This document shows positions 19,290-29,914 of a DNA stretch of 64,000 nucleotides, in pieces. Source of the DNA: Argyresthia goedartella (taxonomy: Eukaryota; Arthropoda; Insecta; Lepidoptera; Argyresthiidae); contig OX463815.1 in assembly GCA_949825045.1 (NCBI GenBank), positions 29,937,356 through 30,001,355 of the forward strand, written 5' to 3'. Positions within the stretch are counted from its first letter, which is position 1, and the number at the start of each line of letters is the position of its first letter. Made by a program: the position numbers and the translations under genes. Under the pieces are notes generated by a model. That model was given only the letters and a program-made list of their open reading frames with translations. It was not told where the DNA came from and did not search any database.

Positions 19290-20090
19290 TCTAAAATTGT
19301 ACATGTCTTCAGATTGTACAAAAGGTGTAATTCATAAGAAAGCTAGACCATAGGTAAATACTATAAAAACCTAAATACACAAATGGTAATTTATCTGCCG
19401 TTCCAGTATCGGAACTGTTCCTGTATACTTGTATAGTCACGAGTGCATATCTGAGAAAATACTACAGGCCTTAAGATAATAATGATTAATTCGTCTAGTT
19501 CTTAGAATTTAAATTAAACACCATTGTAACGGCATGAACAATGCTCTAGTTTAAAATATTTACCAATCGTAGTGAGTGACTCGTGCAATAGTGACTCACC
19601 GGAAGATAGAAATGTCAATGTCAAAGTGTAGCCTCTGTTTGATGAAAGTCATTGAAAGTTTTATGACATGAATCACGAATTCATATGTTGTGTTAAGAAA
19701 TCGCTATTGCAGTCTTTCGACTGAGGCCCGGATGCGCGGCCGCAACTCAAAGTTTAACGGACTCTTTGGCTGCTATTGTCTCTCGATCGCGGAATCACGG
19801 CTCTGTATGCATACGCATTTGACCCTTTCTCTGCTGGCCGGAAAAGAAAAAATAATGACACAACAATTAAGGCAAATTTAATGTTTTTTGCCCATAAATG
19901 CCCACAATAGAATCTACAGTACTCTAGGTGACGTCTGTCATAAAAGTTCCGTGTTAGGGTTTACGCGAGTCTACAGGGGTTTGAACACGCGTCAATAACG
20001 CAGCTTTAGCTTTAATTCTAGGCCAAACCAGTTGGGAGAAGAGTATGGCATTAATATATGTAATACGGGGTATGAAAGAAAGATGTAGTT
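19290..20090. other. No gene seen
   Basis: No supported feature. The short frame near 19690 has no motif. Confidence 0.5.
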
Positions 20091-20091
20091 A

Positions 20092-20455
20092 TGTCACCGT
20101 AAGATTGTCAAAACTGTTAGTTGATAAAATAACGTTTTTTTCTCGTTAGTTGGTCAACTAGCGACAGATAGTAAACTGTAGCGTACTGCTTACTATATGT
20201 CGCGTTAGTTTAGTTGATAAACTAACGGTTGAAACTGTTAAATAGTAAACTGGTTTAAACTTGAATTGAAAACGAAATACCAGGGCAAACACTGCGGTAG
20301 CTTAGGCCCCCGAATATTCTTCGTGTTAGGTTGCCATGTAAGGACAAAAGAAACGTCAATTCTAAAACCTGTCGGTCTGGTTTACTATCTGTCGATAGTT
20401 GATCAACTAACGCGTTAGTTTATCAACCAACGGTTTTGACCATCTTCGGGTGACA
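20092..20455 (-). mobile_element. Family B element, copy 2, inverted
   Basis: TGTCACCGTAAGATTGTC at the left; TGACCATCTTCGGGTGACA at the right. TA precedes and follows the element. The shared core reads in reverse (about 20275-20352: CACTGCGGTAGCTTAGG, then CTTCGTGTTAGGTTGCC). Much of its hairpin arm is deleted. Confidence 0.85.
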
Positions 20456-20465
20456 TATATTAACG

Positions 20466-20560
20466 TATCGTGGATTTGACCTTAAGGCTTCTTTGCTGTA
20501 CCTGGTTTGCTTCTTCGCTGTACTGGTTTTTTCTTCTGTGAGTCCGATTAAAGCCATGTA
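20466..20560 (-). repeat. Dispersed repeat, inverted relative of 15.7 kb
   Basis: Reads CGTATCGTGGATTTGACC, CTGTACCTGGTTTGCTTC, CTTCTGTGAGTCCGAT, the reverse complement of the 15690-15830 repeat. One fewer tandem unit. Confidence 0.75.
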
Positions 20561-21162
20561 AGAACAAAAGGAATGTAAATTGTAAACCATGTCGGTCTGG
20601 TTTACTCCTTTTTTTTTGTTTTGTTAACCATTTTTTTTTATTATTATTATTATTGTAATTATGCGAAGTACTTCTTTTTTTTAATGTGTAATTATAATTT
20701 TGTATAACGGGAAGAAACTGTCTCCCAAGACACAGGTTACCTTAATTTGGGAGACAGGGAAACCCTTCTGCCAAGAACTTGATTTTGGAAATAAACGTTG
20801 GACGACCCGAATGGCCGAGTCGGCAATGACCCTGCCTACGAAACCAAGGGTCCCGGGTTCGAGTCCCGGTGGGGGTAAATATTTGTTTGATGATAACGGA
20901 TACTTGTAACCTAGTCATGGTTGTTTATCTATCTAAGTATAATATTTATCTATATAAGTATGTGTATCGTTCTCTAGCACCCAAGATACAGGGAATCCTA
21001 GTTTAGGGCTAGATCAATGTGTGTAAATAGTGTCCAAGGTATTATTATTATTATTATTATTTAAACGTATTTTTACTTTTTTTTTTTTTTACTATCTGTC
21101 AATAGTTGATCAACTGACAAGTTAGTTTATCAACTAACGGTTTTGACTATCTTACGGTGACA
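20555..21162 (-). mobile_element. Family B element, copy 3, split by an insertion
   Basis: 20555-20612 ends ...GTCGGTCTGGTTTACT and 21088-21162 resumes with TTTACTATCTGTCAATAG and ends TTACGGTGACA. Joined, they follow copy 2. TTTACT is present on both sides of the intervening 475 bp, as expected of a target duplication. The 5' part is missing. Confidence 0.75.
20801..21061 (+). mobile_element. SINE-1 (tRNA-derived)
   Basis: GACGACCCGAATGGCCGAGT, with A box TGGCCGAGTCGG and B box GGTTCGAGTCCC, both matching RNA polymerase III consensus. The body has CATGGTTGTTTATCTATC and CAAGGTATTATTATTATT. Lies within the insertion that splits the family B copy. Confidence 0.9.
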
Positions 21163-21224
21163 GTTATATTTTAAGGGGTTGTTGAGGGCCATCAGTCTGA
21201 GCAACTTTTATTATAGCACCGATT

Positions 21225-21370
21225 TTATTACAGCGACTTGATTTTTCTTTCCTGTTTTCGTTTTGGCCCGGCGGCGGTCAGCTGACTTGTATGGAGAAAA
21301 GAAAAATAAAGTTACTCTGATCAAAGCGGTTTCATACAGAAAGTTGCATCCTTACAGCCCCTTAAAATAT
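21225..21370 (+). repeat. Dispersed repeat H, copy 1
   Basis: Shares the arrangement AATAAAGTT, then TGATCAAAGCGGTTTCAT, with 27430-27560, 56640-56770 and 58930-59050. Ends not defined. Confidence 0.55.
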
Positions 21371-21438
21371 GGCTGCACTGTTGGAGTATAGCGCAGGTCA
21401 TCTTTATGAAGACTAGTCTCTTTGTATTTTTGAATTAA

Positions 21439-21548
21439 TCCCTTAATGCATGGCCTTAACCGAAATGGATCGCGATATTCAACCTTATTGCTTGGTAATA
21501 AAGTTCAAAACCTATGAAACCATATACGGGTTACCATGCATTAAGGGG
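21439..21548. mobile_element. 110-bp TTAA-flanked miniature element, copy 2
   Basis: TTAA (21435-21438), then TCCCTTAATGCATGGCC; the right end CCATGCATTAAGGGG is followed by TTAA (21549-21552). The centre (CCTTATTGCTTGGTAATAAA) is nearly the same as in copy 1. The inverted ends are better preserved here. Confidence 0.88.
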
Positions 21549-21945
21549 TTAAGTAGTCATAATAATGTCAGCGCTGTCTCAGTCAATTGTTTTATGTATT
21601 GAACAGATGTCATACAATGTGTGTAACATAATATATTTCAATATTTAGATTACTACTCGGGCGAGCTAAGTTGGCACCTGGCTCGAGTGACGTTTGTGCA
21701 AAGTACAGTGTGTACAGTAAGTGCTTACATATTGCTAAATCGAAATTCGATAATCGATATTAGCTTTATACTAACACACATATATAGATTACCTAGTCAA
21801 CGCAAGCACGGATGATTGACAGCGGGCTAGCCCATCGCTGCAGCTATGGAGATAAAAGGTTTCCTCACGATGTTTTTCATCATTGTTAGAACGTTCCATC
21901 ATCGATGTGGTGCACCATTGGTGTGACACGCTAAACTGACTGACA

Positions 21946-22396
21946 GTGAGTGACAGACTACGCACAACCAAACCAAAACATAACGATGTAGAACAGGCCC
22001 GTAAAGAAGAGAAGGCTCGAGCGCGGCTATGTTTAAGCGCTGACAAGCGTGTTCTGCATGTTGTGCAGGCAAAGACTGCACAGGATGTCTGGGATGCTTT
22101 ATGGAGGGCATACGGCGACTCTGGTTGACACAAAAAATTGACGTGCTTACGTACATTATGTTCGATTAAGTTAGAACAGTTTGATAGCATGGAAATATAC
22201 GTCAATGAGATCTTGTCAATGGCTAATCAACTACAGAGCATTGAGAAACCTCTTGACGATGAATTTCTGGCAGCTACATATTATGTTACAAGGGTTGCCT
22301 TAGGATAATGAGCCCATGATTATGGCGCTAGAGCATGGTCATAACTCAAGCATGGTCATAACAACAGATGAAGCTATCAAAATTAAGATGTCCTAA
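21946..22396 (+). pseudogene. Ty1/copia gag relic
   Basis: Frame-shifted and stop-containing remains of a copia-type gag. Readable pieces are KRVLHVVQAKTAQDVWDALW, then LEQFDSMEIYVNEILSMANQ, KPLDDEFLAATYY and, in another frame, EPMIMALEHGHNSS. These match the UBN2-type capsid region in order. No protease or polymerase follows on this strand. Confidence 0.8.
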
Positions 22397-22860
22397 TCGT
22401 TGATCCCTTATCATTATATCCTTAGACGGAGATGACGTTGTCAAATTGACTGACATTGATTGACAGTTGGTACCTGAAATACAGGACTACCTAGTTCGGG
22501 GCCGGCAAACCACTGTACCCATTAGCGAAACAAACTGATCAGTATTTGTAATATTAATTAAGCTTAATTTTGTAAAAAAAATAAGTTCAAGTCAAGTCAC
22601 CCTTACATACTCTAAAGACAATGTGAAGTCTGTAAACTCTCTCAACTTTCCTAGCATTTATAACTATTTGGCCAGCTTTTAGTATGTCACATCCAGTATT
22701 AGTAAAACTAAACATAAATCCCTAAGCAGCAAAAGAAGATAAAGATATCAAATTTATAGTAAGGTCAGGTACAAACATTACATCTTTTAAAGTTATATCT
22801 ATAGTATTTCCACGAAAGTTAACAGTAAAATGTCTCCTTTACCACTCACTACTAACTTCT
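22397..22860. other. No gene seen, upstream of LINE frame
   Basis: May include the decayed endonuclease part of the LINE, but I could not read conserved motifs here. Confidence 0.35.
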
Positions 22861-22869
22861 TGCCGTTAG

Positions 22870-25236
22870 CAACACATACCTCCTTCATACACATACATCA
22901 ACTATCTGTTTTTGGAGCCTACTAGAATTACTGCAACATCTGCTACCTGCATTGACAATATATTTACTAACATTACGCCCATTTTCAAATCGGTCATCAA
23001 TAAATTAACCTCTGATCACTCTGGTCAGATAGGTATATTCAATATTAAAATAAAAAAGGACCAAAAAGAGGATATTACATGTGTGCCCGTTAGTGACACT
23101 CGGCTTGAACACTACAGGAATAATATTTTAGATAAACTATGGGAAATACCATACAGTGACGATCCAAATTTGTTGTACAACTCAGTATTTAACCTTATCA
23201 AAAATGAATATGATACGGTATTTAAAACAAAAACTATAAAAGTTAATAACAAAGCTTTGTTTAGTGATTGGGCGACAGTTGGAATTCATAGGAGCAGACG
23301 AAGATTATATGAACTCTATGAAGAGAAATCATATAACAAAAATACGGCCTTTCTAGATTATGTTCGTAGTTATTCAAAAATGTTTAAACGCGTTTGTGCC
23401 GTAGTTAAATCTAATTTCATTAAAAACAAAATTGAATCTAGTAGCAATGTAATGAAAACGACTTGGCAAATTATAAACAGAGAGACTGGAAAGGCCAAAG
23501 CTACACATAATAACTTCAAGCTTAAGATAGATAATCAATTGCTAAGTACAGACCTAGAAGTAGCAAAAGCTTTCGAAAATTTCTTTACGGACATTCCAGT
23601 TTCAACAAGCAAGTCTTTAAATTCATCTCCCGCTGCTGCTGAATCAATACTTAAACAAAACTTTGAGGAATGTAAAACAGATTTTAAATTTAGGCACGTA
23701 AGTAATGAAGACATTGTAAAAGCGTTTAAATCCCTGGAAATGAAAAAGACAGCTGACGCCCATGGTCTATCAGTAAAAATTATTAGTTCCATTGTAGATT
23801 GTATTGCACCTCATCTTTGTTGTATATTTAATCAATGTATAGATAATGGTGTGTTTCCTGACTTAACGAAACTAAGTAAAGTTATACCTTTATTCAAAGC
23901 TGGTAGTACATCAGACCCCACCAATTTTAGACCCATATCGATACTACCAACGCTTAGCAAAATATTTGAAAAACTCATACTTAATCAATTGCAAAGTCAT
24001 TTTTATCTCAATAATTTAATTCATATTGCTCAGTTTGGTTTCACAAAAGGTCGTTCAACAGCCGATGCTGGTGTTGAACTAATCGACAATATTTTTGATG
24101 CCTGGGAAGACGCAATGGATGCAATAGGTGTCTTCTGCGATCTATCCAAGGCTTTTGATTGCGTCCATCATGACACTCTTGTCAGGAAGTTACGCCATTA
24201 TGGTGTAAAAGATCAGGCCCTTGGCCTTCTGGATTCATATCTAACAGATAGGGTTCAGATGGTCGATGTTAATGGGAAAAGATCACCTGGGTCTTCAATA
24301 AGTATGGGCGTACCGCAAGGTTCAATTCTTGGTCCTTTCTTGTTTTTAGTATATATTAATGATTTACCTTACCTTGTTAAAGCAAAACATGGGTTAGTAT
24401 TGTTTGCCGATGATACTTCTTTGATATTTAAAGTTAAAAGACAGCAATCAAATTATGACGAGGTAAACAATGCTATCTCTAGTATAGTGAACTGGTTTAC
24501 TGTTAACAATTTATTACTTAATGAAAAGAAAACTAAATTTATTAAATTCGTGTTACCCAATGTGAACCCGGTAACTACAGACATATTTATAAAAGGACAG
24601 AGATTGGACCTTGTGCAGTCGACTGTCTTTTTGGGCATTACTTTAGACGCCAAACTACAATGGGATCCTCATATAAATAAATTGTCGAACAGACTGAGTT
24701 CAGCAGCGTTCGCAGTTAAAAAAATTAGAGCTCTTACCGACGTAGACACCGCTAGACTAGTCTACTTTAGTTACTTTCATAGTCTAATGACCTATGGTAT
24801 TTTATTGTGGGGTCACGCTGCGAATGCTAATAGTATATTTATTCTGCAGAAACGGGCTGTTCGTGCAATTTATAGATTAGGGCCTAGAGTGTCACTGAGG
24901 GAAAAGTTTAAAGAAATCAATATTCTGACATTTGTGTCTCAATATATCTATGACAATCTTGTGTATGTAAAAAGAAATATAACTAATTTTCAGAAGTACA
25001 GTGATATACACAATTTTAATACTAGAAATAAAGACAAGTTGGTTGCTTATGTAAGCCGACTACATAAAATTAGTAATTCTTTTAAAGGCAATTGTATACG
25101 CTATTACAATAAGGTCCCTACTGATATTAAAAACTTACCTTTAGACAAGTTTAAAATAATAATAAAACAGAAATTGTATAAAAAAGGTTACTATAGGATA
25201 TCTGATTACTTAGAGGACAGATGTCCATGGGAATAG
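22870..25236 (+). CDS. LINE reverse transcriptase, 5'-truncated (jockey/CR1-like)
   Basis: Open for about 790 codons, with no credible ATG near its left end, so this is the surviving 3' part of ORF2. Numbering from 22912: the tail of an AP-endonuclease domain at 1-45 (PTRITATSATCIDNIF, SDHSG); a middle region; then reverse transcriptase with GFTKGRSTADAG, DLSKAFDCVHHDTL (410), SMGVPQGSILGPFLF (about 464) and the catalytic FADDTS (498-503); then a C-terminal domain ending HKISNSFKGNCIRYYNKVP. All expected catalytic aspartates are present. The tail is GATTTGATTTGATTTGATG, a short tandem end like that of CR1-type LINEs. The relics at 36.2, 43.6 and 51.9 kb look like relatives. Without its N-terminal endonuclease it is unlikely to move itself. 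Confidence 0.9.
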   Translation, partial: QHIPPSYTYINYLFLEPTRITATSATCIDNIFTNITPIFKSVINKLTSDHSGQIGIFNIKIKKDQKEDITCVPVSDTRLEHYRNNILDKLWEIPYSDDPNLLYNSVFNLIKNEYDTVFKTKTIKVNNKALFSDWATVGIHRSRRRLYELYEEKSYNKNTAFLDYVRSYSKMFKRVCAVVKSNFIKNKIESSSNVMKTTWQIINRETGKAKATHNNFKLKIDNQLLSTDLEVAKAFENFFTDIPVSTSKSLNSSPAAAESILKQNFEECKTDFKFRHVSNEDIVKAFKSLEMKKTADAHGLSVKIISSIVDCIAPHLCCIFNQCIDNGVFPDLTKLSKVIPLFKAGSTSDPTNFRPISILPTLSKIFEKLILNQLQSHFYLNNLIHIAQFGFTKGRSTADAGVELIDNIFDAWEDAMDAIGVFCDLSKAFDCVHHDTLVRKLRHYGVKDQALGLLDSYLTDRVQMVDVNGKRSPGSSISMGVPQGSILGPFLFLVYINDLPYLVKAKHGLVLFADDTSLIFKVKRQQSNYDEVNNAISSIVNWFTVNNLLLNEKKTKFIKFVLPNVNPVTTDIFIKGQRLDLVQSTVFLGITLDAKLQWDPHINKLSNRLSSAAFAVKKIRALTDVDTARLVYFSYFHSLMTYGILLWGHAANANSIFILQKRAVRAIYRLGPRVSLREKFKEINILTFVSQYIYDNLVYVKRNITNFQKYSDIHNFNTRNKDKLVAYVSRLHKISNSFKGNCIRYYNKVPTDIKNLPLDKFKIIIKQKLYKKGYYRISDYLEDRCPWE

Positions 25237-25436
25237 ATTGTTTGAGTAACAGGCTGTTTCGATATATAATTAGCATTCATTTTGTAATTTGACAATATTT
25301 TATTTAAAAAAGGAAACGCAAAAGATGCGACGACTGTGGAGTTTCTTCGGTGAGCTCTTCTCCACAGATTCCGCGATTGTGTTAGTGAACTCACCCAAAA
25401 AAATGTAATGACGGATCTAAGTGATGTAACAACATC

Positions 25437-25478
25437 CTATGGAAATAAATTATTTTTGATTTGATTTGATTTGATGGA
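25437..25478 (+). repeat. LINE 3' tail of TTGAT units
   Basis: TTTTTGATTTGATTTGATTT directly follows the LINE 3' UTR and joins the interrupted copia protease sequence. The junction marks the insertion point. Confidence 0.85.
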
Positions 25479-25594
25479 TTGAGAGATTTGAACCATTCTC
25501 GACATCCAGACATGCAGTCCGTAGCACCCGAATCAATTATCCAAGAACTGTCAGTGTTAATCGCAGACAACACCATACATTGGCTCTTGTTCAA
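25479..25594 (-). pseudogene. Ty1/copia protease relic, minus strand
   Basis: Reads WIIDSGATDCMSGCREWFKS on the minus strand, with the aspartic protease DSGA motif of copia pol. It is cut off at the LINE tail; the open frame continues into LINE sequence only by chance. Opposite in orientation to the gag relic at 21.9 kb. Confidence 0.82.
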
Positions 25595-25684
25595 GCCTTA
25601 AGTGGCACTTTATTTGAGCAGTCAGCGTCTTCGGACATACATAGGTGCATCAAATGTAAGATTTATAAAATATTGTGAGGCGCC

Positions 25685-25745
25685 TGTGCTATATACAAAA
25701 ACATGTCGTCACGCATTTCCCCATACGGGTGGCAGAGGCACTATT
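25685..25745 (-). repeat. Dispersed repeat J, inverted fragment
   Basis: CCCCATACGGGTGGCAGAGG and ATTCAATACTC are the reverse of phrases at about 56845-56915 and 60090-60165. Confidence 0.5.
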
Positions 25746-25834
25746 CAATACTCAATTATCCTTGATAAGGGGCTATCCCATTACTTTAATTATACCGTTT
25801 ACTTTATAGAGTGGGTGTAGATACTAATACACAG

Positions 25835-25875
25835 GTTATCTCTAAGAAGAGATTTCTTCCAGAAAACCTGGAATG
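25835..25875 (-). repeat. LINE 3' hairpin block, inverted
   Basis: AAGAGATTTCTTCCAGAAAA is the complement of the GGAAGAAATCTCTT block found at the 3' end of this LINE family. Confidence 0.65.
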
Positions 25876-25943
25876 GTCAGGATATATTTAACAACAGGTT
25901 GGCCTTATGTAATTAAAATAATAAGCTTTAAAATATATTAAAA

Positions 25944-26132
25944 TACAGGCATATACATTGCTTCTGGCCCTGCACAAGGTCACCCTGGGTCGTAGGAACC
26001 AAAAACAATGACGTTACACACATATAAACATTCAAGAACTGGAGATTTTTTCCCTCCCCAGTCGGGATTCGAAGCCGGGACGTATCGCTTAGATGCAGAC
26101 CCTCGGACCGCAACGCCACAGGGTCGTCCCAT
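25944..26132 (-). mobile_element. SINE-2 (tRNA-derived)
   Basis: The complement carries GGCGTTGCGGTCCGAGGGTC, A-box like, and GGCTTCGAATCCCGACTGGG, B-box like. Plus-strand body TTGCTTCTGGCCCTGCACAA. The head is well preserved in this copy. Confidence 0.85.
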
Positions 26133-26167
26133 ACTACACATACTAAATACATCGAAGCAGATCGATT

Positions 26168-26264
26168 GAGAACTATTTAAAGATACTTAGTAGTACTAAG
26201 TATCTTTAAATAGTTCTCTTTACTTTTAGGAAAGTATTAAGTTAGTACTTTCCTAAAAGTAAAG
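26168..26264. repeat. Two consecutive perfect hairpins
   Basis: 26168-26190 and 26196-26218 are perfect 23-base inverted arms around a 5-base loop (GAGAACTATTTAAAGATACT...). Immediately after, 26218-26236 and 26246-26264 are perfect 19-base arms (CTTTACTTTTAGGAAAGTA) around a 9-base loop. Confidence 0.95.
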
Positions 26265-26269
26265 TATAG

Positions 26270-27390
26270 TAAGAAGTATAATAAGAAAGTAATTTCTGAG
26301 TGATTTCTTAACAAAACACACAAACACTCCTATAAAAGCTACTACCTACATAACATTGTCTTATCTCTTCCGATTTTTTCCTCCCAACGAGTTCCTGAGT
26401 CTACGTAACTCTATGACGCTTGGTTTTGTGTAGATTATAGAGATACGGAAAGTTCCTTGTTATGCACTTTCTTATTCGAAGTTTAGTTGTAATTTTGCCT
26501 AGCTCGGCCGTTTTACCTATTATAGTATGTCTGGGGTGAGTTGGAGAGAGCCAGTCGGACTGGCGCACCGAGGACTCCACACAACTCGCATATATTTTGT
26601 GAAGTAACTACAAATTACCGGTTTTCGGATTTTTTCCCGTTACTTGAACTATAAGCGCTATTCCATGATTCTAGGCCAACGGGAAGTATCCTATAGTATA
26701 GTTTCTGATTGCCTTACGAAAATTAAGCAAATTATGCAAATTAACGGCCTATACGGCCATATCTTTTAATTTAGTTGATTTTTTGAGTTCTTTGGCTGTA
26801 GTCCCAAAGACCTGAGTAATTGATATAAATTTCAACTTGACAAAATCTCTACGTGTTCCTGAGAAAGAGGGACTTGAAGACGGACGGACGGACAACGAAG
26901 TAATCCTATAAGGGTTGCTTTTTCCATTTAAGGTACAGACACGTAAAACGTCACATAAGGAGAAACTCCGACGGACCCGAAGTCGGTTCATAAGGGAGAC
27001 TTCATCGCCTGATACTCAGATGAACGCAACCCTAGCAACACAAACGCTATAACCTAACCTCACCCAACCTCGTTCCGACTAGGCTTTCGACTGCTCATCT
27101 GAAGTCTGAGCAGATTCCTCTAGAAAGGATAACAAAAAAGAGTGTGATTTAGACCACACAACTGAAGTAAAACTTCTTTAGCTTCAAAAATAAATCTCCT
27201 GCACTGTGTCTGGCTATGAGAGGAAGAAAGAAAGAAAATGTGCGCGCACCTCTCGTTCGCCTCGCCTGATCACACTTTTCGTAACGCTCTCGTCACGCAT
27301 TCGCCAGCTTACTCCCCAAGTCAAGCGTGCGTAAAGAAGTTTTACTTCAATAACAAAATAATCCTCTAATAGTATGCGTGTACTCATACC
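26270..27390. other. No gene seen; repeat fragment
   Basis: About 26865-26960 holds an (ACGG)n fragment (GACGGACGGACGGACAACG) of the dispersed type. No supported coding sequence. Confidence 0.5.
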
Positions 27391-27429
27391 GTTGCAATAT
27401 TAGATTCAGGGTTTGCCAGAAATATCTTT

Positions 27430-27560
27430 ATTTTTCACTTCTAGTTTGTATGGAAGTTTTGGGCCGGTTGGCAGCAGAAGTGAACGACGAATATAAAAAT
27501 AAAGTTGCTGTATCAAATCGGTGTTTAATGATATTTGTTCAGAATAATGTCCCTAATCAT
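27430..27560 (+). repeat. Dispersed repeat H, copy 2
   Basis: AAATAAAGTTGCTGTATC, AAATCGGTGTTTAATG, TTCAGAATAATGTCCCTAA; see 56640-56770. Confidence 0.6.
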
Positions 27561-27894
27561 AATTAAATACTTCCACACCTCTGGTCAGATGCATAAGGAG
27601 CTGCTGAAATTTTATTATAAATTGTAATATTATATTATATAAAATTGTTTACTTCCTAAGCTGTAGCGCCATTACATTGATCATACATTAATGTTTATTT
27701 TGGTTGGAGGGGAATAAATATTTTTCGAAAATGCCCAGAAGCCAGATCTCACTGATAATGTTCGCCTGATTCTCTATGTTGATCGGGCCTCAGGTCGTGG
27801 CATTCGGACTAAAAAAAACCTGTGTATATGAGTCAAAGTCAAAGTCAAAACATTATTTACTGCTGTAGACATTTAAATATACTTAGTGAAAGTA

Positions 27895-28095
27895 ATTTTT
27901 TGTCTCTTCTCTACATTGAACCACTATAGTAGCCGGGGCTTACAGCTTAACGTGTCATCGGAAACACGGAAGCGTCCGAAACAAATGCCTCATAGAACGG
28001 GCACCCATCCAGTGCCCGCCTCGGTCAAAAGTTGCTACCCGCACGATCTTTTCCGATTGCGAATACCGCTACGCCACGGACGCCTATCCACACAT
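27895..28095 (-). mobile_element. SINE-3-related element with a different tRNA-like head
   Basis: Minus strand begins GGCGTCCGTGGCGTAGCGGT (A box TGGCGTAGCGGT) and continues to TTTCCGATGACACGTTAAGC and AGCCCCGGCTACT. The latter block is shared with the SINE-3 copies at 45350 and 62080, whose heads are unrelated. Confidence 0.75.
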
Positions 28096-28099
28096 CTTA

Positions 28100-28560
28100 A
28101 CTTGGCTTACCAATAAAATGTGACAATATAGTGTTGTAGAAATTTCTGAATGAACTGCCCGGATCTGTTTTATTTTTATATGTTTTACGGCTCTGGAATC
28201 TGGTCCTTTTAGGCCATTCCGGGTCTGATATAATTGATTGTTGAATGAATGAAATTAATTCCGTATTATGTTTGTCATGAATCATTTTTAAATTTAAAAT
28301 GTTTTGAAATGTCCGGAGAAACACTCTCTGACAGATAAAACGTATCTTTTCTCCATACATTATTTGTTAAATATATGTTTTTCTCGAAAAGTATGCAACC
28401 TACAGATTTTTCCTACATCAAAATGTCTAGTCTATTTAATGTCTGTCCTACAAAAAATAATTAAATCGATATTCTGACCTAAAATAATGGAGGTGGCTGT
28501 GTCTTCGAAATAAATATAAGGTAGTTTAAAAAAAAGGATGTATCAAAACATTTAAAAAAA
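28100..28560. other. No gene seen
   Basis: No supported feature. Confidence 0.5.
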
Positions 28561-28679
28561 TCCAACGAGACCATACTCGAGGGGTTTACTAGTAGCCGTT
28601 GAAGAATTCCACGGCTAGCCTTTAGAAAGTATTCGGGACCGTGGGGATGTGGGAGTATTAGGGTGGGGAAACGACGAAT

Positions 28680-28930
28680 TTACCGTTTATTGAACTTTAG
28701 ATGTCGTTCAAAGTTCATTGTCCTCGTGGGCATTTTTAACAACCTTGAACTTGACCTTGAACTAGACCTTTCGTGTATTTTTCGCAGAAAATTATCAGTT
28801 TTGCCATTTTTTACGCTCGATGTTGTTCATTGACCTCGAGGGCCTTGACCTTGTCCTTTAGTGCATATTTCGCCGACAATTCGGAGTTTGGCCTTTTTTT
28901 GACGCTTGATATCGTTTACAGTTCAATAAC
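28680..28930. repeat. Degenerate tandem repeat of about 100 bp
   Basis: Three imperfect units, each with a gene-like GTTCATTGNCCTCG step, a GGCC/CCTTGAC(C/T)TTG block, and a TTTCGC step. Followed by CAAATTTTAGCTCAATCGGA. Confidence 0.5.
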
Positions 28931-29029
28931 CTAGATGTATTGCACTGTCACCAAACTTACATAATTATTTCAAATTTTAGCTCAATCGGAAACCGGGAGG
29001 ATTCAATTTAACTTGCAAGATTTGCTTGC

Positions 29030-29640
29030 CTAGTTATTACTTCCTTCGTTACAGGTGAACCTCATAAAAGCTTGTTAGAAAGGCTCCACTGTGTATCGTT
29101 AGCAAACTAAAAGCGAACGCACTTAAATTATAACATCTATAATTTCTGCAGGAAATATATGTTGATATTTTAGTTACCATACCCTTCGTTCGCACGTATT
29201 TCATTCAATCGTTCTTTCATTCACTTCATCCCCCATATTTTAAACAAAATTTTAAACTAACTGTCTCATTTTGCTAATATGTGTTCAGATTTTTGTCGGT
29301 GAAATCTAGTTTATTTGTGTTTAAATTAGTGCCTACAACTGAACGTGGTCTACATCGAGTGATCTATTTGGAATATCGAGTTTTGGGATCACGTGACATA
29401 TATTTACCTTCTGGTCAAGTTAAGATGTATGGAATATAGGTGTTTCTATTCTATCCTATCCTACTAAATTTGCATATGTAAATATATTTTTTCATTTATT
29501 CTTGTAAGTCCAATGGGTTGGGTTTTGATCACGGACACCTGATTATAATTACTTGAGTTATTTAGGAGGATAGTTATATTCTTGAACCTTTTATCCTAGT
29601 CTTAATTGTCGGAAACTTGTTTTGGATTTATAATACCTAA
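29030..29640. other. No gene seen
   Basis: No supported feature. Confidence 0.5.
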
Positions 29641-29648
29641 AACAAAAT

Positions 29649-29914
29649 GGCTAGTATTTAATCGCACATCAAAAATACTGATTTGCACGGCAAAAAAGGA
29701 TCAGCAAAAACATTTTTAAGTTTTAAATATTTTATGTGTACTCAAGTTTATGTTTTAAGAATTTTTGGTTCGTCTTTCATGTTCAACATAACACGAAGGA
29801 TAATAGGGGCTTCGGTCCGCTCACCCCCTTTACCCTTCACCTAAGCTACCGCAGCATTTTGACCTGATATTTGCTGTGCAAATCGGTATTTTTGATGTGC
29901 AGTTAATATTTCCC
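29649..29914 (+). mobile_element. Family A element, copy 4, with 9-bp target duplication
   Basis: 266 bp, the same length and ends as copy 2 (GGCTAGTATTTAATCGC ... GCAGTTAATATTTCCC). The 9-mer AAACAAAAT flanks both sides (29640-29648, 29915-29923). Core at about 29770-29873. Confidence 0.92.

Noticed and set aside
21789..22205. 138-codon minus-strand frame
   Set aside because: Opposite strand of the copia gag relic; no motif of its own.
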